A DNA stretch of 64,000 nucleotides. Source: Gluconobacter cadivus (GTDB lineage Bacteria; Pseudomonadota; Alphaproteobacteria; Acetobacterales; Acetobacteraceae). Both the position numbers and the translations under genes were made by a program. A model generated the notes under the pieces. The model was not told where the DNA came from. It saw nothing but the letters and a program-made list of their open reading frames with translations, and searched no databases. Below are positions 1 to 9,693 of the stretch, in pieces (position 1 is the stretch's first letter; the number at the start of each line of letters is the position of its first letter). The DNA lies in the NCBI RefSeq assembly GCF_015244745.1, contig NZ_JABCQI010000001.1:124001-188000 (forward strand), read 5' to 3'.

Positions 1-222
1 TATCCCATATCTAGGGAAGGAATTCGTTAATGCCCCTAGATATAGTGCTGATCGCAGAAAACCGCCCCTAAGCGTTGTTATCCCAAGAGTTTTCCCCCGA
101 GGCATTTTCCCGGTGTGTGATAGCGGTCACAGAATTGGGAAATTTCATGAACATCGCGTCGAGCAACGATCCGAACGGCATCGCGTTTGGATTACGAAAC
201 CCAGATTGCGAAAGACCCAATC

Positions 223-654
223 ATGACGATCAAAAAGACAGCTTCGGCCCATTGGAGCGGCGGTCTCAAGGACGGCAAAGGCACGATTTCCACCCAGAGC
301 GGCGCTCTGCATGACCAGCCTTACGGCTTCAACACCCGCTTTGAAGACAAGCCCGGCACGAACCCCGAGGAACTGCTCGGTGCGGCCCATGCCGGGTGTT
401 TCACGATGGCGCTGTCCATGATGCTCGAACAGGCTGGCTTCAAAGCCGAGTCACTGGAAACGAAGGCGACCATCTCACTGGACAAGTCCGGCGAAGGCTT
501 TGCCATCACTCAGTCTCATCTCACGTTGCGCGGCAAGGTTCCGGGCGCGTCCGAGACACAGTTTCTCGACATTGCAAACAAAGCCAAGGCGGGTTGCCCG
601 CTGTCGCAGGTCATCAAGGCGAACATCACGCTGGACGCCACCTTCGAACACTAA
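223..654 (+). CDS. osmC: OsmC organic hydroperoxide reductase
   Basis: Small thiol peroxidase of the OsmC/Ohr superfamily (143 aa), which detoxifies organic hydroperoxides in the cytoplasm. The protein follows the OsmC family closely from MTIKKTASAHW through the end. Both family cysteines are visible: the peroxidatic one in HAGCFTM (about residue 60) and the resolving one in AGCPLSQV (about residue 125). I chose the ATG at 223 because the OsmC family begins with this MTIxK segment; an upstream in-frame start at 187 would add 12 unrelated residues. The Shine-Dalgarno sequence is weak. The gene stands alone and converges on aroC; nothing else is recognisable in the 222 bases before it. Confidence 0.95.
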   Translation: MTIKKTASAHWSGGLKDGKGTISTQSGALHDQPYGFNTRFEDKPGTNPEELLGAAHAGCFTMALSMMLEQAGFKAESLETKATISLDKSGEGFAITQSHLTLRGKVPGASETQFLDIANKAKAGCPLSQVIKANITLDATFEH

Positions 655-666
655 AACGTCGTGTGC

Positions 667-692
667 TGGCTGGGGTCTAACGGCCCCAGCCA
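667..692. terminator. Hairpin between convergent osmC and aroC
   Basis: A 9-bp perfect inverted repeat (TGGCTGGGG/CCCCAGCCA) with an 8-base loop lies between the two convergent genes and includes the aroC stop codon. There is no immediate T-run on either side, so it may only slow polymerase or protect 3' ends rather than be a strong intrinsic terminator. Confidence 0.35.
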
Positions 693-1759
693 CATTGCGC
701 ATGATCGCGCAGCAGATGATCGGCCAGTACACAGGCCATCATCGCTTCCGCCACAGGAACGGCGCGGATTCCGATACAGGGATCATGCCGCCCCTTGGTC
801 ATCACTTCGACAGACTCGCCATCACGTGTGATGCTGGGAACGGGCGTGAGGATCGAACTGGTCGGTTTAATCGCAAAACGCGCCACGATGGGCTGCCCTG
901 TGGAAATGCCGCCCAGAATGCCACCTGCATGGTTGGATGCGAACTGCGGCCCCGGCGAAATCGGATCGGCGTTCTGCTCGCCGCGAAGGGCGGCCACGGC
1001 AAAACCATCCCCGATCTCGACACCCTTCACACCATTAATCCCCATCATGGCACCCGCAAGATCGGCATCCAGCTTGCCATAAACCGGCGCACCGAGTCCG
1101 GCGGGCAGACCTTCCGCCACGACTTCGACAGTCGCCCCAATCGACGAACCCTCTTTGCGAACGGAGTCGAGCAGAGCCTCCCACGAGCCCACGGAACCCG
1201 CATCGGGACACCAGAGCGGATTGCGCTCCACCTCGTCCCAGTCCCAGCGGGACGGATCGATGGTCTGACCACCAATGCCGGTCAGAGCAGCGCGGATTTT
1301 CACGCCCTCGCCCACGAGTGTCTTCAGCAGTACGCGCGCCACGGCACCCGCCGCAACCCGCATGGCCGTCTCGCGCGCCGAGGAGCGGCCGCCCCCGCGA
1401 TAATCGCGGATACCGTATTTCATGTCATAGGCAATGTCGGCATGACCGGGACGATAGCGGGTTGCGATATCGCCGTAATCCTTGGAGCGCTGATCGGTAT
1501 TTTCGATCATTAGCGAAATGGGGGTGCCGGTCGTCTGGCCTTCGAACACGCCCGACAGGATACGGACCTGATCCGCCTCCCGGCGCTGCGTAGTAAAACG
1601 GGACTGCCCCGGCCGACGACGGTCGAGCCAGGGCTGGATGTCCTCTTCGGACAGCTTCAGGCGGGGCGGGCAGCCATCAATGACGCAGCCAATGGCTGGT
1701 CCGTGACTCTCACCCCAGGTGGTGACGCGAAAGAGCTTCCCGAAGCTGTTGTCCGACAT
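677..1759 (-). CDS. aroC: Chorismate synthase
   Basis: Converts 5-enolpyruvylshikimate 3-phosphate to chorismate using reduced FMN, the last common step of aromatic biosynthesis. The 360-residue protein has the N-terminal signature [15 protein letters not shown] and the central segment [18 protein letters not shown] that binds FMN and substrate; length is usual for the family. The ATG at 1759 ([10 protein letters not shown]) is two bases after the fabI stop, so fabI and aroC are almost certainly co-transcribed and coupled. aroE lies about 30 kb away in the same window. Confidence 0.97.
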   Translation of the reverse strand: MSDNSFGKLFRVTTWGESHGPAIGCVIDGCPPRLKLSEEDIQPWLDRRRPGQSRFTTQRREADQVRILSGVFEGQTTGTPISLMIENTDQRSKDYGDIATRYRPGHADIAYDMKYGIRDYRGGGRSSARETAMRVAAGAVARVLLKTLVGEGVKIRAALTGIGGQTIDPSRWDWDEVERNPLWCPDAGSVGSWEALLDSVRKEGSSIGATVEVVAEGLPAGLGAPVYGKLDADLAGAMMGINGVKGVEIGDGFAVAALRGEQNADPISPGPQFASNHAGGILGGISTGQPIVARFAIKPTSSILTPVPSITRDGESVEVMTKGRHDPCIGIRAVPVAEAMMACVLADHLLRDHAQCGWGR

Positions 1760-1760
1760 G

Positions 1761-2612
1761 TCAGGTCCCGGAACCAACCGCTGCGATATCCGGAGCGTCC
1801 GGGTTCTTCATGCCGACCGTGTGGTAGCCGCAATCCACATGATGGATTTCGCCCGTCACGCCGCTGGACAGGTCAGAGAGCAGATACATGCCCGAACCGC
1901 CGACATCCTTGAGCGTCACGTTGCGCTCCATCGGAGCGTTGAGCTGGTTCCAGCGCAGGATGTAGCGGAAATCGCTGATCCCGTTGGCGGCCAGCGTCAT
2001 GATCGGACCGGCGGAGATGCCGTTGACGCGGATATCGTCGCGGCCCAGATCGGCGGCCATGTAGCGCACGGAGGCTTCCAGAGCCGCCTTGGCTACGCCC
2101 ATCACATTATAGTGCGGCATGACGCGCTCGGCACCGAGATAGGTCATGCTCAGGAACGATCCGCCCGGATTCATCATCGCGGACGCACGACGTGCAACGG
2201 CGACGAAGGAATAACAGGAGATGTCCATGGCCTGCAGGAAGGCATCGCGCGGCGTGTCGATATAACGGCCACGGAGATACTGCTTGTCCGCAAAAGCAAT
2301 GGCGTGGAGCACGAAGTCGATCTTGCCCCAGACCTTCTCGATCTCGTCGAACGTGGTGTTGATGGCGTCGTCATCGCTGACATCACAGGAGATGACGAGT
2401 TCGGACCCGACACTCTCGGCCAGCGGACGGACACGCTTGCCCAGCGCCTCGCCCTGATAGGTGAAAGCAAGTTCCGCACCCTGTGCCGCGCAGGCACTGG
2501 CAATGGCCCAGGCAATCGAGTTCTTGTTGGCGACACCCATGATCACACCGCGCTTGCCCTTCATGAGGGTTCCGGTCACGGGTGCCGGGATATTGTCTTC
2601 CGTTTCAGACAT
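1761..2612 (-). CDS. fabI: Enoyl-ACP reductase (NADH), FabI
   Basis: Last reductive step of type II fatty acid elongation. The 283-aa SDR-family protein has the FabI nucleotide-binding segment [10 protein letters not shown] near residue 26 and the catalytic Y-x6-K as HYNVMGVAK near residue 165. The ATG at 2612 begins [11 protein letters not shown], a short hydrophilic extension before the Rossmann fold. It is the first gene of a fabI-aroC pair and is divergent from pdxH; pdxH/fabI/aroC neighbourhoods are common in alphaproteobacteria (family knowledge). Confidence 0.97.
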   Translation of the reverse strand: MSETEDNIPAPVTGTLMKGKRGVIMGVANKNSIAWAIASACAAQGAELAFTYQGEALGKRVRPLAESVGSELVISCDVSDDDAINTTFDEIEKVWGKIDFVLHAIAFADKQYLRGRYIDTPRDAFLQAMDISCYSFVAVARRASAMMNPGGSFLSMTYLGAERVMPHYNVMGVAKAALEASVRYMAADLGRDDIRVNGISAGPIMTLAANGISDFRYILRWNQLNAPMERNVTLKDVGGSGMYLLSDLSSGVTGEIHHVDCGYHTVGMKNPDAPDIAAVGSGT

Positions 2613-2983
2613 GGTGATTTCCTGAATCGCGTTGGCGTATTGAGGGTCGTGGTTGCACAAGCGCCCGTTACAGACAAGACTTTGCGACGATTGCCCGGTT
2701 TTTTGCCTTTTGACAGGACATTAAGGCATCACTCCGGCGGACAGAAACTTCCTGACCGTTTTCGGGAACATGGCATCCTTTCAGTCACTCAGATGTCGCC
2801 TTCGGATATTGAAGCCATGGGTTTTCCAGACAACAGGAATGCGCCTGACGCAACCCTGCTGCGTTACCATCCGCAAACGCTACTCCAATAAGCCGCGTGA
2901 TAGCTGCAAGGCGTCAGTCGCGTTATGATCACAGATCAAGCGGTCCTGCACCGCTCCGTCATGCCGATCCCAAGGAGCCCACG
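2613..2983. promoter_or_regulatory. Divergent fabI/pdxH intergenic region
   Basis: These 371 bases separate two divergent genes and must hold both promoters. I see a TTGACA hexamer near 2712, but no convincing -10 at the right distance, and no hairpin followed by a T-run. No coding potential is supported on either strand. Confidence 0.4.
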
Positions 2984-3586
2984 ATGTCCGACCTCCCCCT
3001 GATTGATCTGAAGGCCGATCCCTTCGCCCTGTTCGCAGCCTGGATGTCGGATGCGGAGGCCGCCGAGCCAAACGATCCCAACGCCATGGCCGTCGCCACC
3101 TCTACACCTGACGGGCATCCGTCCGTGCGGATGCTGCTGCTCAAGGGCGTGGATGAGCGGGGTTTTGTTTTCTACACCAATCTGGACAGCCGCAAGGGCG
3201 GCGAACTGCGCGCCAATCCGCACGCCGCCCTGCTGTTTCACTGGAAATCCGTCCGCCGTCAGGTTCGGATCGAGGGGCCAGTCGAAGCCGTTACCGCAGC
3301 CGAAGCGGATGCTTATTTCGCCAGCCGCTCCCGTATGTCGCGCCTCGGGGCCATCGCTTCCGACCAGTCGCGTCCACTTGATGAACGCAGCACATTCGAG
3401 GAGCGCCTGAAGGCTGCGGACGAAAAATATGGAGACGGCCCGATCCCCCGTCCCGCCAACTGGTCTGGTTTTCGTGTTCTGCCCGAGGCTATCGAATTCT
3501 GGCAGGACCGTCCCTATCGCCTGCATGATCGTGCTGTGTGGACGCGTGATGGAAACCAATGGAACGTCACACGACTTTATCCGTAA
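2984..3586 (+). CDS. pdxH: Pyridoxamine 5'-phosphate oxidase
   Basis: FMN-dependent oxidation of pyridoxine/pyridoxamine 5'-phosphate to pyridoxal 5'-phosphate. The 200-aa protein carries the family core RMLLLKGVDERGFVFYTN, then SRKGGEL and the C-terminal dimerisation/FMN part ending in EFWQDRPYRLHDR, where the Arg-Leu-His triplet is typical. AAGGAG lies nine bases before the ATG at 2984; in-frame codons further upstream do not fit the family start. Confidence 0.96.
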   Translation: MSDLPLIDLKADPFALFAAWMSDAEAAEPNDPNAMAVATSTPDGHPSVRMLLLKGVDERGFVFYTNLDSRKGGELRANPHAALLFHWKSVRRQVRIEGPVEAVTAAEADAYFASRSRMSRLGAIASDQSRPLDERSTFEERLKAADEKYGDGPIPRPANWSGFRVLPEAIEFWQDRPYRLHDRAVWTRDGNQWNVTRLYP

Positions 3587-3633
3587 ATACATCATAACGA
3601 CGTCACAAAATTACGGCCGGGGAGCCTTCACCC

Positions 3634-4518
3634 ATGCTTATCGACATCAAGAACATCCTTCTCCCCCTGAACGGCACTTATGAGCTGGACGCCGTCATGT
3701 CGGTCGCGCTGGACTTCGCGCGCCGTTTCGACGCTCATCTGTCCGCAGTCGTGGTCGGATCGGACCCGTCCGAAGTCGCAACACTGGCCGGTGAAGGCAT
3801 CTCGGCCGGGATGGTCAATGAAATGATCGACACCGCCATCACCGAGGCACAGCACCGGGCCATCAAGATCCGCAGGGCTTTCGACGCTTTCGTCCATGAA
3901 CATGGCATCCGTCGTATCGAGCCCTCGAAAATCGGCTCTTCGGCCGGAGAAGGCGTCAGCGCAAGCCTCGACGTCCTCAACGGAACCGAGCACGACTCCC
4001 TGACATGGCGCTCCCGTCTGGCCGATATGACGCTGGTCCCGAATCTTGCCAAGGACGGCGACCCGCGTGCTTCCGAGACGTTGCATGCCATCCTGTTCGA
4101 CAGCGGACGCCCTCTGCTGATCGCACCGCCGTCTCCGCCCAAATCGGTCGGCAGACGGATTGCCATTGCCTGGAACGGAACGCCCGAAGCCTCGCTGGCC
4201 CTGCGCTGCATCCTGCCCTGGGCCCACAAGGCCGAAGCGGTGCAGGTTCTGACCTGCCAGGATTATCAGCGCCGCGGTCCGGGGGCAGACGAGGTCGTGA
4301 CCTATCTGCGGATGCACGGCATTTCCGCCACATCCCGCGAGTTTGAGGCCGTCAACAGGGACATCGGTATGGGCCTGCTGAACGCTGCCACGGAGTTCAA
4401 TGCCGACATGCTCGGTATGGGGGCTTATTCCCATTCACGCCTGCGTCAGATGATTCTGGGCGGCGTCACCCGTCATATTCTGGAGCACGCCCAGATCACG
4501 GTTCTCATGAGCCGCTGA
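3634..4518 (+). CDS. Universal stress protein (UspA family), double length
   Basis: A 294-aa protein with a C-terminal UspA fold: beta-strand AIAWNGTPEAS near residue 180 and the nucleotide-binding signature GMGAYSHSRLRQ followed by GGVTRHIL near residues 262-280. The N-terminal half (IKNILLPLNGT...) looks like a second, degenerate Usp domain without the glycine signature, as in tandem Usp proteins. Its own promoter is probable, because 47 bases and a short CCGTAA/TTACGG repeat separate it from pdxH. The exact role (ATP binding, stress survival) is family inference. Confidence 0.85.
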   Translation: MLIDIKNILLPLNGTYELDAVMSVALDFARRFDAHLSAVVVGSDPSEVATLAGEGISAGMVNEMIDTAITEAQHRAIKIRRAFDAFVHEHGIRRIEPSKIGSSAGEGVSASLDVLNGTEHDSLTWRSRLADMTLVPNLAKDGDPRASETLHAILFDSGRPLLIAPPSPPKSVGRRIAIAWNGTPEASLALRCILPWAHKAEAVQVLTCQDYQRRGPGADEVVTYLRMHGISATSREFEAVNRDIGMGLLNAATEFNADMLGMGAYSHSRLRQMILGGVTRHILEHAQITVLMSR

Positions 4519-4565
4519 ACACGCCTGTTACCGCTTTCTGCCTGCTGACCTGAAGGAACCGTCCC

Positions 4566-5294
4566 ATGTCCCTGCCCCGCCTCCTCTGCGCCACCTGCCT
4601 AACCCTCACGCTGGCAAGCACCGCACTGGCTCCCGCATCGGCCATGGACGCGCATGCCCCACCTCAGGCTGTTGGCTTTACCCTTCAGGAACCGCAGGCA
4701 CGCCTCAAACTGCGCCTCGTTCCCGGCACTACGCTCGCTGCGGGCTATCGCAGCCCGTTCTATGAGCAGAATGCTGCGACCGGCGCTATTACCCTGCGGA
4801 CGGATGCGCTCCAGCCGTCCATCCGCGGCCAAACGGCTCCCGCGACCGTGCTGCGCGAAGGGACCGCATGGTATTCCCAGCAGACTCCTGCGGACATGAC
4901 CGCCACATTGCACATCGACACATGGCCCAGCAATCAGCGCGTCATCATCGGCCAGATCCAGAGCGCGCGGGGACCGGTCGTACAACTGATCGCTGACGGC
5001 AAACGTTCGCAGGTTATTGCCATCATTCATAATGGTACCGAAACGCGCCGCGTCGTTGCCGGGACCATCTATCCCGACCGCAGCATTAGCTACGGTCTTT
5101 CTTCCCGACCCGACGGAGCGCTGCTCGTCGTTGTGAATGGCACCCGCAATATATTCGCCATGCCCGCCGCCGCAACGGCTCCTGCCATGTGGTTCGAGGC
5201 TGTTGCCGGGCAGACCGGCTGGCACATGCCCTGTCACAGCGATGCAGCGCGCGTAACGTTCACATCCCTTGAGATGAATCATCCGGCAGCCTGA
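4566..5294 (+). CDS. Secreted PL7/alginate-lyase-fold protein, active site degenerate
   Basis: A 242-aa exported protein with a signal peptide (cleavage probably after APASA, residue 26). The mature part resembles the polysaccharide lyase family 7 jelly roll in order: TVLREG aligns with the RSELRE strand, VIIGQIQ with the VIIGQIH strand, and WFEAVAGQ...ARVTFTSLEM with the C-terminal YFKAGxYxQ...V/TFYSL strands. The usual catalytic His of QIH is Gln here and the Tyr of YxQ is missing, so lyase activity is doubtful; a carbohydrate-binding or structural role is possible. The fold assignment is by motif reading only. Confidence 0.6.
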   Translation: MSLPRLLCATCLTLTLASTALAPASAMDAHAPPQAVGFTLQEPQARLKLRLVPGTTLAAGYRSPFYEQNAATGAITLRTDALQPSIRGQTAPATVLREGTAWYSQQTPADMTATLHIDTWPSNQRVIIGQIQSARGPVVQLIADGKRSQVIAIIHNGTETRRVVAGTIYPDRSISYGLSSRPDGALLVVVNGTRNIFAMPAAATAPAMWFEAVAGQTGWHMPCHSDAARVTFTSLEMNHPAA

Positions 5295-5358
5295 TGGCTC
5301 TGCCTGTCGAAATGCCCGGTCTTTGCCCCCTGTAACGTCGCGTGCTACCCGACGCGAC

Positions 5359-7224
5359 ATGACCCTGTCTCCACGCCTGCTCCGCCTGTGGCTGGGACTC
5401 TGCCTACGCTCCACGCGCTGGCAGGTCAGCGGCTCCCCCCGTGCGGTCGAAACACTGCTCACGCCCCAAAAGGGGGCTGTGGTTGCTTTCTGGCACCGCT
5501 CCCTGACGCTCAGTCCCGCACTCTGGTTCTGGGCCCGTTCGCAGGAGCCACGGCTGCAATTACGGGTACTGATTTCCCGCAATCCGGATGGCATGCTGAT
5601 TGCCGATGTTGTCCGGCCATGGGGCATTATCGGTATCCATGGCTCCTCCAGTAAGAACGGCAGGAACAAAGGCGGCGCTGCAGTTTTACGGACCGCCCTG
5701 AAAGAACTGCAGGGCGGTGCGATCGTAGGCATCACTCCCGACGGCCCACGCGGACCAGCCGAACACGTCCAGCCCGGCGCCGTGGCCTTATCGCGCCTTG
5801 CCGGATGCGCCGTGGTGCCGGTCGGCATGGCCTGCACGAGTCTGCGTCTGCCCTCGTGGGACGGTCTCGCCTTCCCGCTCCCTTTCGGACGCGGCGCGCT
5901 CATTCTGGGCGAACCCCTTTTCCAACCAGGCGCCCCTGACCTCCAGAACGCACTGAATACGCTTTCAGGGCGAGCAGAGAGCATTCAGCGGCATCACCAA
6001 TCTGGCGTGAGCGAGCATCTGTGGCGTCTGACCGGAACCCTGCTGGCCCCGGCCCTGACTGTCATGCTCCGCATCCGGTTGCAGAAGGGTCGTGAACTCC
6101 CCGATCGTCTGCGTGAACGCATGGGGCTGGGCGACACCCGCCGCCCCACAGGCCGGATTCTCTGGCTCCACGCCGCCAGTGTTGGCGAAACCCTCTGCGC
6201 TCTGCCTCTGGCCGAGGCCCTGCTCGACGCCCGACCGGAGCTGACACTTCTTTTTACGACAGCAACCGTCACAGGGAGCGAAATCGTCGCGCGCCACCCG
6301 CTTTTCGGAAAGCGCATCATCCATCGCTTTATTCCGCATGACGTGCCCCGCTGGCTGAGGCGCTTCCTCAACCGCTGGCAACCCGAAGGCGCAGTGTTCG
6401 TCGAAAGCGAGCTCTGGCCGGGCATCATCGCGGCTTGTTCGGACCGGGATATTCCCGTCATGCTCGTCAACGGACGCCTGTCGGACCGCTCTTCCCAACG
6501 TTGGGGCCGTCTGCGTGGCCCTGCACGGCGCATGATGGGACGTCTCTCTTGGGTAGCAGCCCGCGGCCCTGAAGATGCAGCGCGATTTCGCGCACTTGGA
6601 GCCGCTCCGGTCTACGAAGACGGCGATCTCAAACAGGATGCCCCGCCCCTTCCTTATGACGAAGCGGAATATAACCGTTTGAAGGCCTTGTTTGGGGAAC
6701 GTCCGATATTCGTTGCCGCATCCACCCATCCGGGTGAGGAGGACCTCGTCCTTCAAGCCGCCGAAAGCGCCCGCACCTTTCAACCCGATCTTCTAACCAT
6801 CCTTGTCCCGCGCCATCCCGCCCGTGGGGCGGAACTGGCAGAGCGTTTCAGCCTTCCCCGCCGTTCCTCAGGACAGGACCCAACGCCACAAACCCCAGTC
6901 TGGCTGGCCGACACACTCGGCGAGCTAGGCCTGTTCTACAGACTGGCGGACCGCTGTTTTCTGGGCAATTCCCTAACCGGAAAAGGCGGCGGCCATAATC
7001 CGTTCGAACCGCTGCGTCTGGGAACTCCAACGGCAACCGGCCCGAAAATGGAGAACTGGCGGGAGGCAATGGCCACCATTTCTGATACCATCCAGATCGT
7101 GAACGATGTGGAGTGTCTCACACGATGGCTCAAATCCCCTCTCCCGCCCGTCAGGACCACGGGATTGCAGCGCTCGGTCGTGAGCGTCCTGCGAGACCGT
7201 ATCCTCAGAACGGTTGAACGATGA
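5359..7224 (+). CDS. waaA: DUF374 acyltransferase-like domain fused to Kdo transferase WaaA
   Basis: One continuous 621-aa frame joining two proteins that are usually separate. Residues about 15-200 are a DUF374 (LPLAT-like) domain with FWHRS, HGSSSKNGRNKG and GITPDGPRGPAE. Residues about 220-620 are a complete WaaA/KdtA, with an N-terminal hydrophobic segment at the junction (LLAPALTVMLRIRL), HAASVGET at about 271, a central SELWPG and C-terminal GKGGGHNPFEP. WaaA adds Kdo to lipid IVA at the inner membrane. I prefer the ATG at 5359 (MTLSPRLLRLW); a TTG at 5323 is in frame. It overlaps lpxK by four bases (ATGA), so the lipid A genes are coupled. Confidence 0.88.
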   Translation: MTLSPRLLRLWLGLCLRSTRWQVSGSPRAVETLLTPQKGAVVAFWHRSLTLSPALWFWARSQEPRLQLRVLISRNPDGMLIADVVRPWGIIGIHGSSSKNGRNKGGAAVLRTALKELQGGAIVGITPDGPRGPAEHVQPGAVALSRLAGCAVVPVGMACTSLRLPSWDGLAFPLPFGRGALILGEPLFQPGAPDLQNALNTLSGRAESIQRHHQSGVSEHLWRLTGTLLAPALTVMLRIRLQKGRELPDRLRERMGLGDTRRPTGRILWLHAASVGETLCALPLAEALLDARPELTLLFTTATVTGSEIVARHPLFGKRIIHRFIPHDVPRWLRRFLNRWQPEGAVFVESELWPGIIAACSDRDIPVMLVNGRLSDRSSQRWGRLRGPARRMMGRLSWVAARGPEDAARFRALGAAPVYEDGDLKQDAPPLPYDEAEYNRLKALFGERPIFVAASTHPGEEDLVLQAAESARTFQPDLLTILVPRHPARGAELAERFSLPRRSSGQDPTPQTPVWLADTLGELGLFYRLADRCFLGNSLTGKGGGHNPFEPLRLGTPTATGPKMENWREAMATISDTIQIVNDVECLTRWLKSPLPPVRTTGLQRSVVSVLRDRILRTVER

Positions 7225-8204
7225 GAGGTCGCCCACCCCGTTTCTGGCTGCATCCGAGGCGCAGTCTCACCGCCCGCCTTCTCAGGCCGTTCTCTCTCGT
7301 CGCCACGACCCTTACCCGCCGCCGCCTCAGGCGGCCCACATTTCATGCTCCCATTCCGGTTCTGTGCTGCGGTAACATCACTACAGGCGGAACAGGCAAA
7401 ACTCCTCTCGCCCTCGACCTCGTGCAGCGCCTCAAAGACCGCGGCCACCATCCTCATATCCTCAGCCGGGGCCACGGCGGACGTGAGCGCGGCCCCATTG
7501 ACGTCAATCCCGGACGCAGCACCGCCCGCGACGTAGGCGACGAACCGCTCCTCCTCGCACAGTCCGCGCCGACATGGATTGGCGCCAACCGGGCTGAAAC
7601 CGCGCGCCTCGCCATTGGTCAGGGGGCAGACTGCCTCGTCATGGATGACGGCTTCCAGAACCCAACGCTGCACAAGACCGTCTCCATTCTGGTGGTGGAC
7701 GGCATAACGGGTTTCGGCAACGGATGCGTCCTCCCCGCAGGCCCGCTCCGAGAACCCATCCCGGACGCGCTCTCCCGCGCACAGGCCGTCGTCGTCATCG
7801 GAGACGACAGACACAACCTGCTCCCGACATTTCCGCGTCATCTCCTGACCGCACAGGCTAGACTGGTTCCCGGCCCTGAAATCCGAACCCTTCAGGGACG
7901 GCGGATCGTGGCGTTCGCAGGAATCGGGCGCCCCGAAAAATTTTTCGACATGCTACGGGACGCCGGTGTCACACCTATCCGCGCACTCCCGTTCCCCGAT
8001 CATCATGTCTACACGCCCCGCGATATTCAGCGCCTCGAAACCCTAAGCCGGGAATCGGGTACCACACTGGTCACGACCGCGAAGGATGCCGTGAAACTGC
8101 CCTTTCCATTCCGCACACAAGTGAAGGTTATCAGCGTCGAATTACTCTGGGCCGATCCGAAAGCGCCCGAACGCCTTCTTGATCTGCTGTTCAGCACTCC
8201 ATGA
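7221..8204 (+). CDS. lpxK: Tetraacyldisaccharide 4'-kinase
   Basis: Phosphorylates the 4'-position of the lipid A disaccharide to make lipid IVA, on the inner face of the cytoplasmic membrane. The 327-aa protein shows a Walker A, GNITTGGTGKTP (about residues 51-62), and the family LDDGFQN-type motif as VMDDGFQNPTLHK near 140. It overlaps the upstream waaA fusion and the downstream acyltransferase by four bases on each side, so one transcript supplies phosphorylation, Kdo addition and acylation. Confidence 0.96.
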   Translation: MRGRPPRFWLHPRRSLTARLLRPFSLVATTLTRRRLRRPTFHAPIPVLCCGNITTGGTGKTPLALDLVQRLKDRGHHPHILSRGHGGRERGPIDVNPGRSTARDVGDEPLLLAQSAPTWIGANRAETARLAIGQGADCLVMDDGFQNPTLHKTVSILVVDGITGFGNGCVLPAGPLREPIPDALSRAQAVVVIGDDRHNLLPTFPRHLLTAQARLVPGPEIRTLQGRRIVAFAGIGRPEKFFDMLRDAGVTPIRALPFPDHHVYTPRDIQRLETLSRESGTTLVTTAKDAVKLPFPFRTQVKVISVELLWADPKAPERLLDLLFSTP

Positions 8205-9115
8205 CATCTTTTCTTTACCGCGCGGAAACCTTGCTGATCCGTGGACTTGTGGCCGTGATCCGCGCCCTTCCCGCGGCCACAGCCTCGAATCTTGGAGGGG
8301 GTGTGGCCCGCACGATCGGCCCAGCACTGCCAGTCTCGAAAATAGCGGACCGGAACCTGCAACTCGCCATGCCCGAACTCGACGCCCTCGCCCGACGACG
8401 TATCGTGCGCGACTGTTGGGACAATCTGGGCCGGACGGTCGGCGAGTTCCCTCATATCGGCCACCTGAAACACAACACCCCCTCCGGCGCGGGATGGAGC
8501 GTCGAAGGCGCGGAACATCTTGAAGCCGCAAAGGCTTCAGGGCGACCCGTCATTTTCTTTTCCGGCCATATCGGGAACTGGGAACTCATGCCGCCGGTCG
8601 TTGCGCGTTACGGTATGCCGTTCGCCTCCTTCTACCGGGCCGCCAGCAACCCCGGCGTCGACGCTCTGATCCACAGCCTTCGTCAGGAGGCCATGGGACA
8701 GGATGTGCCAATGTTCCCCAAAGGGGCCAAAGGCGCACGCTCAGCCTTGAAACACCTGTCTAAAGGCGGTCATCTGGGCGTTCTGGGCGATCAGAAAATG
8801 AACGACGGAATCGAAGCCCGCCTTTTCGGACGCTCCGCCATGACAGCGTCCGCCGCCGCAGTCTTCGCCCTCAGACATGATTCCCTGATCGTCACCGGCC
8901 ATGTGCGCCGTGACGGACCTGCCAGACTCGTGCTTGTGGTTGATCCGCCCTTTTCGCCTGAAAAAACGGATGATCGCGCAAAAGATGTCCTCGCCCTAAC
9001 GCAGCTTTTCAACGACCGTCTTGAATCCTGGATCCGTGAAATCCCGGGCTCCTGGCTCTGGTTGCATCGTCGCTGGGACAAATCCCTGTACCGGAATATG
9101 GCAACACCCTGTTGA
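8201..9115 (+). CDS. LpxL/HtrB-like lipid A acyltransferase
   Basis: A 304-aa membrane-associated acyltransferase of the LpxL/LpxM family, which adds secondary acyl chains to (Kdo)2-lipid A. The H-x4-E catalytic signature is GHIGNWE near residue 125; further family blocks are FASFYRA, FPKGAKGARS, GHLGVLGDQK (about 190) and PGSWLWLHRRW near the C terminus. Its start overlaps the lpxK stop. Whether it is the first (LpxL) or second (LpxM) acyltransferase cannot be told from sequence. Confidence 0.88.
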   Translation: MTSFLYRAETLLIRGLVAVIRALPAATASNLGGGVARTIGPALPVSKIADRNLQLAMPELDALARRRIVRDCWDNLGRTVGEFPHIGHLKHNTPSGAGWSVEGAEHLEAAKASGRPVIFFSGHIGNWELMPPVVARYGMPFASFYRAASNPGVDALIHSLRQEAMGQDVPMFPKGAKGARSALKHLSKGGHLGVLGDQKMNDGIEARLFGRSAMTASAAAVFALRHDSLIVTGHVRRDGPARLVLVVDPPFSPEKTDDRAKDVLALTQLFNDRLESWIREIPGSWLWLHRRWDKSLYRNMATPC

Positions 9116-9280
9116 GCTATGCGTTTACAGCATGGCAGATTTGCCACAGTAGGGATGGTTTGTGTCGCAAAACCTTCTTCAGACGTTATTAAAGATTGTG
9201 AAACGTGCCCTCTAAACCCTAGCCTGAATTCATCACCACAGCCCGGGTGCCCTGCCCGGCTTTTTGATGAGGACTTCCTG

Positions 9281-9664
9281 ATGGCGCAGGTGGCTCACCT
9301 TCACGACCTTTCTCACAGCCGCAGCACGAGCAATATCGTGCCTCTGCGACAGGGCCTGCTGCCGCGTCATCGCGAATATCTGCTGCGCTGGCTTGAAGCG
9401 GGACAGCGTATGGGCGTTTTCGACGCAGAAATCGCAGACGCCTCCCACGACATCATCAATGTGGACGGAAGCGCACCTGTCGATCATGTTCTGGTCTGGG
9501 TCCGTGAAAATCCCGATCCCGCTTACATGCTGCGGCCACAGGGTATGCGCTGGGTGCTGATCGACCAGATCCGAAACCATGAACTGGGCAGCTATGCCAG
9601 CTTCGAGCTCGCCCTGCATGTCATCCGCCCGGTTCTGCCGCTCGCCGAGACCTGCGCCGCCTGA
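9281..9664 (+). CDS. Conserved hypothetical protein, 127 aa
   Basis: I do not recognise the family. The protein is soluble, without signal peptide or membrane segment, begins MAQVAHLHDLSHSRS and has an acidic, aromatic core (PVDHVLVWVRENPDP...YMLRPQGMRWVLIDQIR). The ATG at 9281 has TGAGGA seven bases upstream. The preceding 165 bases probably hold its promoter. It ends 29 bases before a strong bidirectional terminator. Confidence 0.7.
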   Translation: MAQVAHLHDLSHSRSTSNIVPLRQGLLPRHREYLLRWLEAGQRMGVFDAEIADASHDIINVDGSAPVDHVLVWVRENPDPAYMLRPQGMRWVLIDQIRNHELGSYASFELALHVIRPVLPLAETCAA

Positions 9665-9693
9665 ACCTGCACCAGGGCTTTCTCGATCAGACA

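Noticed and set aside
2641-2891. Possible small gene between fabI and pdxH
   Set aside because: The plus-strand open stretch is only the tail of a frame antisense to fabI, without ribosome site or motif.
4599-5984. 461-codon minus-strand open frame
   Set aside because: It lies opposite the PL7-like and WaaA-fusion genes, has no family motif and is rich in Arg/Gly/Ser, as antisense frames in GC-rich DNA are.
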